NCBI GenBank assembly: GCA_038320885.1
Contig: JBBQER010000001.1
Location: 62,001 to 126,000, forward strand
DNA from: JBBQER01 sp038320885
GTDB taxonomy: Bacteria > Actinomycetota > Acidimicrobiia > IMCC26256 > PALSA-610
Direction: 5' to 3'
DNA: 64,000 bases
The notes beneath the pieces are model-generated. The model had not been told where the DNA came from. It searched no databases and was given only the letters and a program-made list of their open reading frames with translations. Shown here one piece after another: positions 8,909 through 19,911 of this stretch (positions are counted from its first letter, which is position 1; the number at the start of each line of letters is the position of its first letter). Made by a program: the position numbers and the translations under genes.

Positions 8909-9222
8909 TTAGCCGGAAGGCACGGTGATCTGGACCTTGATGCTGGCGGTGGGCGAGCCGTTCCGGCTCATGGTCTGGCCGGTGAAGACTGACGTGATGG
9001 AGGTGCCGGCCGTGTCGGTCTCGGTCACCGTCACTTTGCGGGTGCCGGCGGTGGCGTAGACGTGCTGGTCGTCGGGGTGGTCGTCGTCGCGGTGGTGCCG
9101 TCACCGAAGCGCCACCCGTACTTGGTGATCGGAGCCCCGGGCGCGAGTGATGCGGAGGCGGTGCGAGGGCGGCGAACGGCGGTTGAAGGTGCGACGACTC
9201 CGGAGTGAGAGATCACCCTCAC
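8909..9222 (-). pseudogene. 3' fragment of a PKD-domain surface protein, frameshifted
   Basis: The minus strand codes a PKD domain in two frames. From 9222 one frame reads APITKYGWRFGDGTTAT and ends at a stop near 9031. The next frame continues, from about 9075, with HVYATAGTRKVTVTETD and runs to a TAA at 8911-8909 after KVQITVPSG. Joining the frames by a one-base change restores a normal PKD domain and tail. No start codon or signal peptide lies upstream, and the fragment stops about 20 nt from the CCA end of tRNA-Thr. I read it as the remnant of a longer surface-protein gene. The direct repeat TTGCCCGAT occurs at its end (8901) and again at 8855. Confidence 0.65.
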
Positions 9223-9241
9223 CGTGTGACCTGGACTCCCA

Positions 9242-9317
9242 TGGAGCCGGAGAGGAGACTCGAACTCCTGGCCTGCTCATTACGAGTGAGCTGCTCTACC
9301 GTCTGAGCTACTCCGGC
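9242..9317 (-). tRNA. tRNA-Thr (anticodon CGT), CCA encoded
   Basis: On the minus strand the acceptor stem GCCGGAG (9317-9311) pairs with CTCCGGC, followed by discriminator T and an encoded CCA (9244-9242). The D arm contains TAGCTCAGACGGTAGAGCA. The anticodon stem GCTCA/TGAGC encloses loop CTCGTAA with anticodon CGT. The T arm holds GTTCGAGTC. All four arms close at normal lengths, total 76 nt. It lies 59 nt downstream of holB. Confidence 0.95.
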
Positions 9318-9375
9318 GACGGAGGCGACAGCATAACGGCCGGGTCCGGTGGGCCCTCCGCTCTCGGTGCGGCGT

Positions 9376-10464
9376 TCATCTCGGGCGCGCCGGCGGCAGC
9401 GACAGCAAGAGGTGCGTGAGCCGCACCAGGCCCTTTTCGTTGATCAGGATCGCTTCACGCGCTTCGCGACATGCATCGAGCGCGGCTGCGGACGAGCGCG
9501 GCGCGAGCACGATTCGCGGCCGGTCCTGGTTGAGCGGTGGCGCGGCATCGGCGAGCGCATCGCGGTACACCGTCTCGAACGCGGTGACGCCTTCGAGCAG
9601 GAGATCGATCCGGGTCCGCCGCACCTCGCGCTGGTGACGCTTCTCGATCCGGCCGCGGAGCATCCGGGCGTCGCGGTCGGCATACCCGAGCCGCTCCAAC
9701 TCGGCGTCGAACTCCCGCAGCTCGGCTTCGTGGCGACCAGTGACCGCGTCGGCGGCCTGGTCGACCGCCGCGCCGAGCTCCTCGGCCAGGGCGAAGGCCG
9801 TCGCGCCGGTCCCGTCGACGCGAGTCGGCGCGCCCGCGAAGGCGGCTCGCAACGGGCCCAGGGACCCGACCAGCGTGCGGGCCCGGGCCAGCTGGCCACC
9901 CGCCAACGCGGCCGCGGTCGACGCGAGCTCGGCCGGCGTTCCCTCCCGTTCGAGCGCGGCGCGCAGCGCCTCGTCGCCGACCGGATCGAAGTCGATGCGC
10001 TGGCAGCGCGACCGGATCGTGGGCAGCAGATCGTCGGCAACCGCGGTGACGAGCATGACGATGGTGCGGGGCGGCGGCTCTTCGATGGTCTTGAGCATCG
10101 CGTTGGCCGACTCGTTCTGATTGCCGCGCAGCCGCTCGGCCTCGAAGAGGATCAAGACCCGACGCTCGGCTTCGATCGGTGCTCGGGCCGCTTCGGGGAG
10201 GATCGAGTCACGCACGTCTTCCTTCACGCGGTACGACGGGCCGCCCGGGGCGAACTCCACGACATCGGGGTGGACGCCCCGCTGCACGAGCCGGAGCCCG
10301 CGCTCGTCGTCGCCGACGCCGATCAGCAGCGCGGCGAAGTCGCGTGCCGCGTCTTCGACGCCCGACCCGCGCGGACCGACCAGGAGATACGCATGCGACG
10401 GTCGCTCGGTCGCGCGGCGCAACGTCTCGACCGCACGCTCCTGACCCACCAGATCGACTAACAC
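9376..10464 (-). CDS. holB: DNA polymerase III delta' subunit
   Basis: A 362-residue clamp-loader subunit of the AAA+ family. The N-terminal domain has a Walker A-like GPRGSG near residue 32 without the usual GKT/S, as expected for delta', which does not hydrolyse ATP. Later motifs are LILFEAERLRGNQNESANAMLKTIEEPP (cut here: EAERL, NAMLKTIEEPP) and IRSRCQRI, the sensor 1/SRC region. The C-terminal part is helical. It follows tmk after 9 nt on the same strand, the usual actinobacterial topA-tmk-holB order. The start is GTG or ATG 10464 at MLVDLVGQE. Confidence 0.9.
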   Translation of the reverse strand: MLVDLVGQERAVETLRRATERPSHAYLLVGPRGSGVEDAARDFAALLIGVGDDERGLRLVQRGVHPDVVEFAPGGPSYRVKEDVRDSILPEAARAPIEAERRVLILFEAERLRGNQNESANAMLKTIEEPPPRTIVMLVTAVADDLLPTIRSRCQRIDFDPVGDEALRAALEREGTPAELASTAAALAGGQLARARTLVGSLGPLRAAFAGAPTRVDGTGATAFALAEELGAAVDQAADAVTGRHEAELREFDAELERLGYADRDARMLRGRIEKRHQREVRRTRIDLLLEGVTAFETVYRDALADAAPPLNQDRPRIVLAPRSSAAALDACREAREAILINEKGLVRLTHLLLSLPPARPR

Positions 10465-10473
10465 GCGCTCACT

Positions 10474-11076
10474 CTACGATCCGAGATGCGGCGCGACGGC
10501 GGCCCAGACCCGGTCGGCGACCTCGGCCGGTGAACCACTGGCGTCGACGATCACCCATCCCCGTTCGGGTGCGAGCTCGCGGTACGCGGCGCGAACACGG
10601 GTGTGGAAGTCGGCGCCTGCCCGTTCGAAGCGGTCACGGTCACCCGAGAGGCGGCTTTCGGCCACATCATCGGGAAGATCGAGAACGACGACGACGGCGG
10701 GGTCGACACCGGCGGTGACCGCCCGGCTCCTCGCCTCCACGTTCTCCACCCCGAGTCCGCGCGCGACGCCTTGATAGGCGAGTGTCGAAGGCGTGAAGCG
10801 ATCACACACCACAACGATCCCCCTCGCCAGATTCGGCGCGATTCGCTCGTCGACGTGGATACGTCGATCTTCGAGCATCAGGTCGAGCTCTTCGTCGGGA
10901 TCGAGGTCACGGGAATCGTGCAGCAACCGCTCCCGGAGCGCCGCTCCCTTTTGCGTCCCACCGGGCTCGCGCGTCTTGTCGACGACGCGGCCGGCCGCCC
11001 GCAGTCTCTCGACGAGGAGATCGACCTGCGTGCTCTTGCCGACCCCTTCGCCGCCCTCGACGACGATGAACGTCAT
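10474..11076 (-). CDS. tmk: Thymidylate kinase
   Basis: This 200-residue kinase phosphorylates dTMP to dTDP with ATP in dTTP synthesis. The P-loop GGEGVGKST is at residues 8-16, the DRFTPSTLAYQG motif starts near residue 92, and the lid region (ESRLSGDRDRFE) lies near 140-151, all as in bacterial TMK. ATG 11076 overlaps the MFS gene stop by 4 nt (ATGA), so it is translationally coupled to that gene and followed 9 nt later by holB. Confidence 0.93.
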   Translation of the reverse strand: MTFIVVEGGEGVGKSTQVDLLVERLRAAGRVVDKTREPGGTQKGAALRERLLHDSRDLDPDEELDLMLEDRRIHVDERIAPNLARGIVVVCDRFTPSTLAYQGVARGLGVENVEARSRAVTAGVDPAVVVVLDLPDDVAESRLSGDRDRFERAGADFHTRVRAAYRELAPERGWVIVDASGSPAEVADRVWAAVAPHLGS

Positions 11077-12452
11077 CCCGATTCCGGCGGCGGCGGGCGG
11101 CGCATGCGGCGCTGGGCGGCGAAGCCCGAGAGCACGGTCACACCGCCCCCGAGCCAGAGCGCGAGGCGTACTCCCGGAAGCCCGAAGTGAAAGGACCCGA
11201 TACGCGCGCGGCCATTGACTGCGTGCTCCGAGATCGCGTTGAGCGCAGCCGCGACGAACGGTGCGACCGTCAAAGACAAGAGCAGGCACACGCGCACGAT
11301 CGTGTACAGCGTCGCGAACGTGCGGCCGCGCATGTCGTCGGACACGCTCTCCTGGAGCATCGTGAACCCGGTGACGTATGCGCATCCGGCCCCCGCGCCC
11401 AGCACGGCAACGAGCAGGAACGCGGGTCCCAACGACGACATCGACGCGACCGCGATGATCGAGATTCCGGTCGCCACCACCGCCGTCGTGAACACGAGTT
11501 GTCGAGGCAAGCGGCGCTGGAGCCAGAGCAACGTGACGACACCGACCGCCGCGCCGACGCCGAGCGCCGTCATCAGGAGACCGAACGCCGACGGACCGCC
11601 CTTCAGCACTTCGGTGGCGACGGTCGGACCGAGCGGCACGATCGCGCCGCCACCGATCAACCCGCCGGCGAGACCGATCATGACGCCGCGCACGAGCGGT
11701 TCCGAACGTATGAACCGCAGCCCGTCCTTGATGTCGCGCCACGTTTGCGCGGGCGGAACGTGAGGCCGCGTGCTCCGTTCGGTTTCGGGCAGCCGCAAGC
11801 GGGAGATCAGCAACGCCGACAGCAGGAACGACGTGCCGTCGAGCCAGATCGCAAGCGACTCCCGATTGCCGGCGAGCGATGCAAGGGCGGAGAACCCGCC
11901 GAGCCAATGGGCGATCGCGGCCAGTACCGCGAACAGGATCGCGCCGAGCGGGAAGGTGCCGAACGAGGCGACGAGCCCCAGCGAGTTCGCCGCGGCCAGG
12001 TGTTCGGGCTCCTTCACGATGTTGGGGACACTCGCATCCTTCGCCGGACCCCACAGCAGCGTGAGCATCTCGATCACGAACGAGAGGATCACCAAGCCCC
12101 AGATGTTCTCCCAGAACGGCAACACCGCCAGCAACCCGGCGCGTCCGAGGTCGCAGGTGACCATCACCGCCTTGCGGTTCCACCGGTCGATGAGCGCGCC
12201 GCCTACCGGCGCGAAAAGGAAACCGGGAAGCATCCGGGCGATCATGACGAACCCGACGGCCGTCGCCGAGTTCGACACGCGTCCGGCGATGGCGATGATC
12301 GCGAAGAGACCGGTCCAGTCCCCGAGGCTCGAGATGAACTGCGCGCCGAACAGCGGGAGGAAGCCCGGAACGCGGAACACGCGCCACGGCGCGGGAGGAA
12401 TCGGGTCGCGGTCGGGGGCCGGAGGGATGAACGGCGCTTGCGGTTCGCTCAC
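11073..12452 (-). CDS. MFS transporter (MFS_3 / EntS-like exporter family)
   Basis: A 459-residue integral membrane protein with about 12 hydrophobic segments. Its early motifs FGAQFISSLGDW, FAPVGGALIDRWNRK (loop 2-3) and LWGPAKDASVPNIV are typical of the MFS_3 group, which includes enterobactin and macrolide exporters. Substrate cannot be read from sequence. It sits between topA and tmk on the same strand and overlaps tmk by 4 nt, yet this looks like a shared transcript rather than shared function. Confidence 0.8.
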   Translation of the reverse strand: MSEPQAPFIPPAPDRDPIPPAPWRVFRVPGFLPLFGAQFISSLGDWTGLFAIIAIAGRVSNSATAVGFVMIARMLPGFLFAPVGGALIDRWNRKAVMVTCDLGRAGLLAVLPFWENIWGLVILSFVIEMLTLLWGPAKDASVPNIVKEPEHLAAANSLGLVASFGTFPLGAILFAVLAAIAHWLGGFSALASLAGNRESLAIWLDGTSFLLSALLISRLRLPETERSTRPHVPPAQTWRDIKDGLRFIRSEPLVRGVMIGLAGGLIGGGAIVPLGPTVATEVLKGGPSAFGLLMTALGVGAAVGVVTLLWLQRRLPRQLVFTTAVVATGISIIAVASMSSLGPAFLLVAVLGAGAGCAYVTGFTMLQESVSDDMRGRTFATLYTIVRVCLLLSLTVAPFVAAALNAISEHAVNGRARIGSFHFGLPGVRLALWLGGGVTVLSGFAAQRRMRRPPPPESG

Positions 12453-12479
12453 GCGCCCCTCAAGGTAGTCGGGCCCTTG

Positions 12480-15161
12480 TTACACAGATGGCTGATCAGC
12501 AGTCGCGCCAACCGGCTCCTTGGCCGCCGTTCCGCCGGCCTTCTTGGTCGCCTTCTTCGCGGCCTTCTTGGGCTTCTTCGGCGCCATCTCCGCACGCGCC
12601 CGCAAGAGGGCGATCGCCTCGGGCAGCGTCAATTCGGTTGGGTCCTGGCCGCGCGGCACGGTGGCATTCGTGGTGCCGTCGGTGACGTACGGACCGTAAC
12701 GACCATCGAGCACGCGCACGGGCGCGCCGGAGTCGGGATGCTCGCCGAGCTCGGCGAGCGGCGGCTTCTGCTGACGGCCGCGCCGCGCTTTGGGCTGTGC
12801 GTACAACGCTTCGGCTTCGGCCAGCGTGATCGTGAGCAATTGCTCCTCGGCGGCGAGACTGCGCGTCTCGCCGTCGGCACGCTTGAGATACGGACCGAAG
12901 CGGCCCGGTGACGCAAGAATCTCACGTTCCTCGCCATCGACACCGACGGAACGCGGCAGAGCCAATAGCTGCAGGGCTTCCTCGAGCGTGACCGTCTCCG
13001 GAGTTTGGCTCGCGAAGAGCGACGAGCGCTTCGGCTTCTTCTTCGTTCCCTCTTCTTGCTCGCCGAGCTGCACGTAGGGACCGAAGCGGCCGGTGAGCGC
13101 GTACACGGCAAGGCCGGTTTCGGGATCTGTGCCGAGCGCGACCGGACCCGCGGCCTGCTTGGCGATCAGGTCGAGCGCGACGTCGATCGTCAGCTCGTCG
13201 GGCGCGATGTCGGGCGGTAACGACGCGGTCTCGGCTTCCTCGCGCTGCACGTACGGGCCGTATCTCCCGACGCGCACGACGAGCTCGTGCCCGGTGTCGT
13301 CGGCGCCGATCGGAATCGTGCTCACGCCGCGCGGGTCGACCTTGGCGAGGTTCTCGTCGGAGACCAGCTGCCGCAATCCGGGTTGGCCGTTCCCGAAGTA
13401 GAAGGTGTGCAGCCACTTCTCGGCTTCGCCCTCGCCCCGCGCGATCACGTCGAGTGCTTCTTCCATTGTCGCCGTGAAGCCGTAGTCGACGAGGTGGCCG
13501 AAGTGCTGCTCGAGCAGATTGGTCACACCGAACGCGGTCCAGTTGGGCACGAGCGCGGTTCCCTTCTTCCACACGTAGCCGCGCGCCTGGATCGTCTCGA
13601 TCACTGCGGCGTAGGTGGAGGGACGACCGATGCCGCGCTCTTCGAGCTCCTTCACGAGACTGGCCTCGGTGTAGCGCGCGGGCGGCTTGGTCTCGTGCGA
13701 GACGGCAGCGAGCTCGTTGCACGCGACGCTCTCGCCTTCGGCGACGATGGGCAGGCGCGCTTCGTTTTCCTGCTCCTCGCCCTCGTCGACGTCTTCGACG
13801 TACACGCGGCGCCAGCCCAGGAAATCATACGTCTTCCCGGCGGCGCGGAAGATCGCGCGTTCGTTCGCGGTCGAGGTTGCCGCGACGCGAAGCGTCGTCT
13901 TGCGGCCCCGCGCGTCGGACATCTGGCAGGCGACGGTGCGGATCCACACCAGCTCGTAGAGACGCTGCTCGTCGGCGTCGAGCTCGGAGCGGAGTTGATC
14001 GGGTGTGCGGATGCGATCGCCGGCGGGGCGGATCGCCTCGTGCGCCTCCTGCGCGTTCTTCACCTTGCTGCGATACGCGCGCGACTCCGCCGGCAAGTAC
14101 TCCTCGCCGTACTGTTCACGGATCGCGGTGCGGGCTGCGGTAACCGCCTGCTCCGAGAGGTTCGTGCTGTCGGTACGCATGTAGGTGATGTACCCACGCT
14201 CATAGAGGCGCTGCGCGATCGACATGGTTCGAGCCGCACCGAATCGGAGCTTGCGGCTCGATTCCTGTTGGAGCGTCGAAGTCGTGAACGGCGCCCGCGG
14301 TCGCTCGGTGAACGGATCCGACTCGACCGACGTGACCGCGAACGACGCGTCTTGCAACCGCGCCGCGAGCGCCGCGGCGGCGTCGGCGTCGAGCAGGACG
14401 ACGTCACCGGCATCGCTCTTGGCCTGCGCGATCTTTCCGGTGGCCGGATCGAAGTCGCGGCCCTCGGCCAGGCGCGTGTCGTCGAGCTCCACGAGCGCGG
14501 CCCGGAACGCTTGATCGTGCGCGACGAGCTCGGCTTCGAGATCGCTCCACTGACCGGCGCGGAATCGCATGCGGGCGCGCTCACGTTGCACGACCATGCG
14601 CACGGCGACGCTCTGCACGCGACCGGCCGACGCGGCCTGGCCGCGACCGAACACTCGCCACAACACCGGCGAGGTCTCCCAGCCGACGAGGCGGTCGAGT
14701 ATTCGCCGGCCTTCCTGGGCCTCGACGAGCTTCATGTCGAGATCACGCGGACTGTCGAGCGCCTCGCGGATGGCGTGCGGCGTGATCTCGTGGAACACCA
14801 TTCGCCGAACGGGGACCTTCGGCTGCAGCACTTCGAGCACGTGCCAGCCGATCGCCTCACCTTCGCGGTCCTCGTCGGTCGCGAGGATGAGCTCGTCGGC
14901 GTTCTTCAGCGCCGCTTTCAGCTCGGCGACCACCTTCTTCTTCGACGCGTGCACGATGTAGACCGCGTCGAAGTGGTGGTCGGCGTCGATGCCCGCGAGC
15001 CGGCCGTGGGTCTCCTTCTTGTCGTCGGGGACCTCGTCCTTGCTCCCGGGAAGATCTCGGATGTGTCCCACGCTCGCCAGGACTTTGTAGTCACTGCCGA
15101 GGTAGCCCGCGATCGTGCGCGCCTTGGCCGGCGACTCCACGATGACGAGAGGTTTTGCCAC
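12480..15161 (-). CDS. topA: DNA topoisomerase I (type IA)
   Basis: A 893-residue enzyme relaxing negative supercoils. GTG 15161 (VAKPLVIVES) was chosen because CGGAG lies just upstream and the TOPRIM domain starts there. TOPRIM motifs are VESPAKA and ATDEDREGEAIG (near residue 93-104). The catalytic Tyr is in GYITYMRTDS, about residue 327. The C-terminal half carries several short repeats with GRYGPYV/GRFGPYL motifs instead of zinc fingers. It ends in a Lys/Ala-rich tail (KKPKKAAKKATKK), as in actinobacterial TopA, where that tail helps DNA binding. It heads the topA-MFS-tmk-holB strand. Confidence 0.95.
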   Translation of the reverse strand: MAKPLVIVESPAKARTIAGYLGSDYKVLASVGHIRDLPGSKDEVPDDKKETHGRLAGIDADHHFDAVYIVHASKKKVVAELKAALKNADELILATDEDREGEAIGWHVLEVLQPKVPVRRMVFHEITPHAIREALDSPRDLDMKLVEAQEGRRILDRLVGWETSPVLWRVFGRGQAASAGRVQSVAVRMVVQRERARMRFRAGQWSDLEAELVAHDQAFRAALVELDDTRLAEGRDFDPATGKIAQAKSDAGDVVLLDADAAAALAARLQDASFAVTSVESDPFTERPRAPFTTSTLQQESSRKLRFGAARTMSIAQRLYERGYITYMRTDSTNLSEQAVTAARTAIREQYGEEYLPAESRAYRSKVKNAQEAHEAIRPAGDRIRTPDQLRSELDADEQRLYELVWIRTVACQMSDARGRKTTLRVAATSTANERAIFRAAGKTYDFLGWRRVYVEDVDEGEEQENEARLPIVAEGESVACNELAAVSHETKPPARYTEASLVKELEERGIGRPSTYAAVIETIQARGYVWKKGTALVPNWTAFGVTNLLEQHFGHLVDYGFTATMEEALDVIARGEGEAEKWLHTFYFGNGQPGLRQLVSDENLAKVDPRGVSTIPIGADDTGHELVVRVGRYGPYVQREEAETASLPPDIAPDELTIDVALDLIAKQAAGPVALGTDPETGLAVYALTGRFGPYVQLGEQEEGTKKKPKRSSLFASQTPETVTLEEALQLLALPRSVGVDGEEREILASPGRFGPYLKRADGETRSLAAEEQLLTITLAEAEALYAQPKARRGRQQKPPLAELGEHPDSGAPVRVLDGRYGPYVTDGTTNATVPRGQDPTELTLPEAIALLRARAEMAPKKPKKAAKKATKKAGGTAAKEPVGATADQPSV

Positions 15162-15350
15162 TGGTGCTCCGAGATCGGTGTGGGGCGGTGGGGCGGGCCG
15201 GCGGCGGCCGCCCAAGATTCTTGTCGGCAGGTTTGCTGTCGGCCGTCGGGTTGCGGACCGTAGCCCGCTCCTCTTTTCCGTAGTGCCACCCGGCGACCCG
15301 TCGTGTCAAACTGTGGTCACGACATCACCCTGAGTGCCGACATTCGCGTC

Positions 15351-15356
15351 TAGGGT
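15351..15356 (+). promoter_or_regulatory. Candidate -10 element (TAGGGT) for the DedA gene
   Basis: TAGGGT lies exactly 8 nt before the ATG at 15365, leaving no room for a ribosome binding site, and no purine-rich SD is present. This fits leaderless transcription, frequent in actinobacteria. No clear -35 box is visible. Confidence 0.4.
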
Positions 15357-15364
15357 GCCCCGCC

Positions 15365-15985
15365 ATGCTCGCGCTCAATTGGCTGAGTCCCCGGGACCTC
15401 ATCGACAACTTCGCCACCTGGGGTTTGATCATCGTCGTCTTCATCGAGTCCGGGCTCGTCCCGGTGCCCTTGCCCGGCGACTCGATCCTGTTCCTGGCCG
15501 GCGCATTCTGCGCGACCACGAAGCCGGCCGACCCTCACCTGAACCTCGCCCAGGTGGTGATCGGCTCGTTCATCGCCGCGATCGCCGGCGCCCAGATCGG
15601 CTACGCACTCGGACGTCGCTACGGAATGCGACTCTTCAAGCCCGATGCCCGGCTCTTCAAGACCGCATACCTCGAACAGGCTCAGGAGTTCTTCGACAAG
15701 CGCGGCCCGCGCTCGGTCGTACTGGCGCGCTTCATCCCGTTCGTGCGCACCATCGTTCCAATCCTCGCGGGCACAGGACGCATGCCGGCACGCAAGTTCG
15801 CGATCGCGAACGTCGTCGGCGCAGCGATTTGGGCGGTCGGTATCAGCCTGCTCGGATTCTGGCTGGGGAAGTCGATCAACATCGACAAGTACATCTACCC
15901 GATCGTCGCCGTGATCATCGTGCTGTCGTTGATCCCGCCGTTCCTCGAATACCGCAATCACCGCCGCGCCACGCGCGGCGGGTGA
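15365..15985 (+). CDS. DedA / SNARE-associated family membrane protein
   Basis: A 206-residue protein with a re-entrant region followed by TM segments. Family signatures are ESGLVPVPLPGDSILFLAG (near 28-46), IGYALGRRYG and the ARFIPFVRTIVPILAG motif near 121-136, with the conserved Arg residues needed in DedA members. DedA proteins act in membrane lipid homeostasis; UptA/PopT members recycle undecaprenyl phosphate or phospholipids. It is divergent from topA and convergent with the pyrophosphatase gene, 10 nt away. Which lipid it handles cannot be told. Confidence 0.88.
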   Translation: MLALNWLSPRDLIDNFATWGLIIVVFIESGLVPVPLPGDSILFLAGAFCATTKPADPHLNLAQVVIGSFIAAIAGAQIGYALGRRYGMRLFKPDARLFKTAYLEQAQEFFDKRGPRSVVLARFIPFVRTIVPILAGTGRMPARKFAIANVVGAAIWAVGISLLGFWLGKSINIDKYIYPIVAVIIVLSLIPPFLEYRNHRRATRGG

Positions 15986-15995
15986 TCGCGAATCG

Positions 15996-18344
<2,349 letters not shown>

Positions 18345-18365
18345 GCTCGGGTCCTCACACTCGGG

Positions 18366-19040
18366 TCATGCGGATTTCTGAACGAACACCTGGTTGGCAA
18401 CCGTCGCACCGAGGGTGCGGTCCTTGCCGTCGACGCGAAGCACCAGCGGTCCGTCGAAGGGGTGCTTCTCTTTGATCTCGACCCGTACGCCGGGACGAAG
18501 TCCGAGGGTGCCGAGGAACTCGACGATCTCGGGATCGGTGGAGCCTGGCACGGCGACGACCGCCATGTCGCCTGGCTCGAGCGTGTAGAGCGGCGGCATC
18601 TCGGGCATGTCCGCCGTCTCCTTCGCCGGGATCGGGAAGCCGTGCGGGCAGGCCGCGGGCCGGTCGAGGGCGACGAACAGCCGGTCCTCCACCTCCTGCG
18701 GCAGCTCGTGCTCGAACTTGGTCGCCAGCCGGTCGGCTTCGTTCCACGCATAGCCGAGCATGTCGGCCAGGAACCGTTCGACGATGCGGTGGCGGCGGAT
18801 GGCCGCGATCGCGAGCTGCCGGCCCGCGGTCGTGAGCTCGACCCCGTGGTACGGCTGATGGTCTACGAGCCCGCGATCGGCCAGCCGCTTGACGGTGGCG
18901 GTGACAGTGCCGGGCGCCAGGCCCAGGCGCTCGGCCAGGATCCCGGTGTGGGCGCCGTCCTTGGCCAACCGGTAGATGGCCTTGAGAGCCTCGCGGTCGC
19001 TTTTCGACAGACTGGCAAGCTGATCTTCGATGGGCAACAA
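18366..19040 (-). CDS. DtxR/MntR-family metal-dependent transcriptional regulator
   Basis: A 224-residue protein with an N-terminal winged helix (residues about 15-65, HTGILAERLGLAPGTVTATVKRL), a dimerisation/metal-binding domain with HRIVERFLADMLGYAWNE and DRLATKFEHEL, and a C-terminal SH3-like FeoA domain (LEPGDMAVVAV, GLRPGVRVEI). This is the DtxR/IdeR/MntR layout controlling iron or manganese genes; which metal is not clear. It starts with tandem TTG codons at 19040. It lies just upstream of hppA, an uncommon partner. The AT-rich leader at 19041-19080 could hold its promoter. Confidence 0.87.
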   Translation of the reverse strand: MLPIEDQLASLSKSDREALKAIYRLAKDGAHTGILAERLGLAPGTVTATVKRLADRGLVDHQPYHGVELTTAGRQLAIAAIRRHRIVERFLADMLGYAWNEADRLATKFEHELPQEVEDRLFVALDRPAACPHGFPIPAKETADMPEMPPLYTLEPGDMAVVAVPGSTDPEIVEFLGTLGLRPGVRVEIKEKHPFDGPLVLRVDGKDRTLGATVANQVFVQKSA

Positions 19041-19108
19041 GTTAGATTTCGGCCACCCAAAAAAGCAAGTAGAAGCCCGTTACATCGGTGACCCCCACAT
19101 CCTGTGGG

Positions 19109-19906
19109 TCAGGGACGCCTCGGCCGCACGAGGGCGACGGAGGTGTAGAGGGCCTCGAATCCGGCTCGCTCGATGTTGCGGGCCGACGAGGTGCCGGGAG
19201 TGGCGCCGGCCAGCGCGAGCTCGCATCCCGATTCGCCGGCGAACGTCAACCGCCGGTCGAGGCAGGCCGCCTGCAGCCCGCGGCCCCGGTACTCCGCCCG
19301 GGTCAGCATTCCGCCCAGGTCGGCGAGACCGTCATGGATCGACAGCGAGCACACGGCCACGGGGACGCCGTCCATCGAGACGACGAAGTCGTGCTCGCCG
19401 GGCTTGGCGTGCCGGGCCTGCGTGAACCGGCGCTCGCGATCGGCGTCGTCGCTGTGCTCGATCCAGACTCCGGCCCACGTCTCGAAGTTCGACGAGTCGA
19501 CCCGAGTGAACTCGAACGCGCCGGACAACCGGGAAGCTGGTCTCGACGCGATCGTGCGCGCGTACACGGTGCGGAACCAGTCGAGCCGGAAGCCGAGCTC
19601 GGCCGCGCGGGAACGCACCACGTCGTCGGCGTACGGGCACAGCTCGATCTCGGCATCACGTGAGTGCGACGCGTAGAAATCGACGATGAAGTCGACGTCC
19701 TCGGCCGATGCGGGTTCCGCGACGCCGACGCCCATCGCGCGGTTCACATGCATTCGCGGTCCCATGTAGATCACGCGTCCGCCGGCGCATTCGGCGACCT
19801 CGGCTCCGCACCCGGGCTCGAGCCACGCTCGCGTGATCGCGTACCCCGCGGCGTCACGCGCGAAGGACGTCTCGATCCGTGCAACCAACTCGTGATCCAC
19901 GAGCAC
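19109..19906 (-). CDS. GNAT-family N-acetyltransferase
   Basis: A 265-residue protein starting at GTG 19906, preceded by GAGGA and 5 nt after the stop of the permease gene; longer N-terminal extensions run into that gene and look artefactual. The C-terminal half has the GNAT acetyl-CoA loop: LGGMLTRAEYRGRGLQAACLD, then FAGESGCELALAGATPGTSSARNIERAGFE (cut here: R-x-x-G-x-G/A type RGRGLQ and SARNIERAGFE). The N-terminal ~130 residues are a degenerate GNAT-like half. Acceptor is unknown. Likely expressed with the permease, though no functional link is evident. Confidence 0.75.
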   Translation of the reverse strand: MLVDHELVARIETSFARDAAGYAITRAWLEPGCGAEVAECAGGRVIYMGPRMHVNRAMGVGVAEPASAEDVDFIVDFYASHSRDAEIELCPYADDVVRSRAAELGFRLDWFRTVYARTIASRPASRLSGAFEFTRVDSSNFETWAGVWIEHSDDADRERRFTQARHAKPGEHDFVVSMDGVPVAVCSLSIHDGLADLGGMLTRAEYRGRGLQAACLDRRLTFAGESGCELALAGATPGTSSARNIERAGFEALYTSVALVRPRRP

Positions 19907-19911
19907 TGGGC

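Noticed and set aside
8780..8910. c-di-GMP-I riboswitch before the FN3 gene
   Set aside because: Words such as GGGCAA are present, but the conserved core with GACGCAAAGCC is absent.
9376..10464. holB treated as gamma/tau because of its P-loop-like motif
   Set aside because: The loop lacks the Lys-Thr/Ser needed for ATP hydrolysis, and length and SRC region fit delta'.
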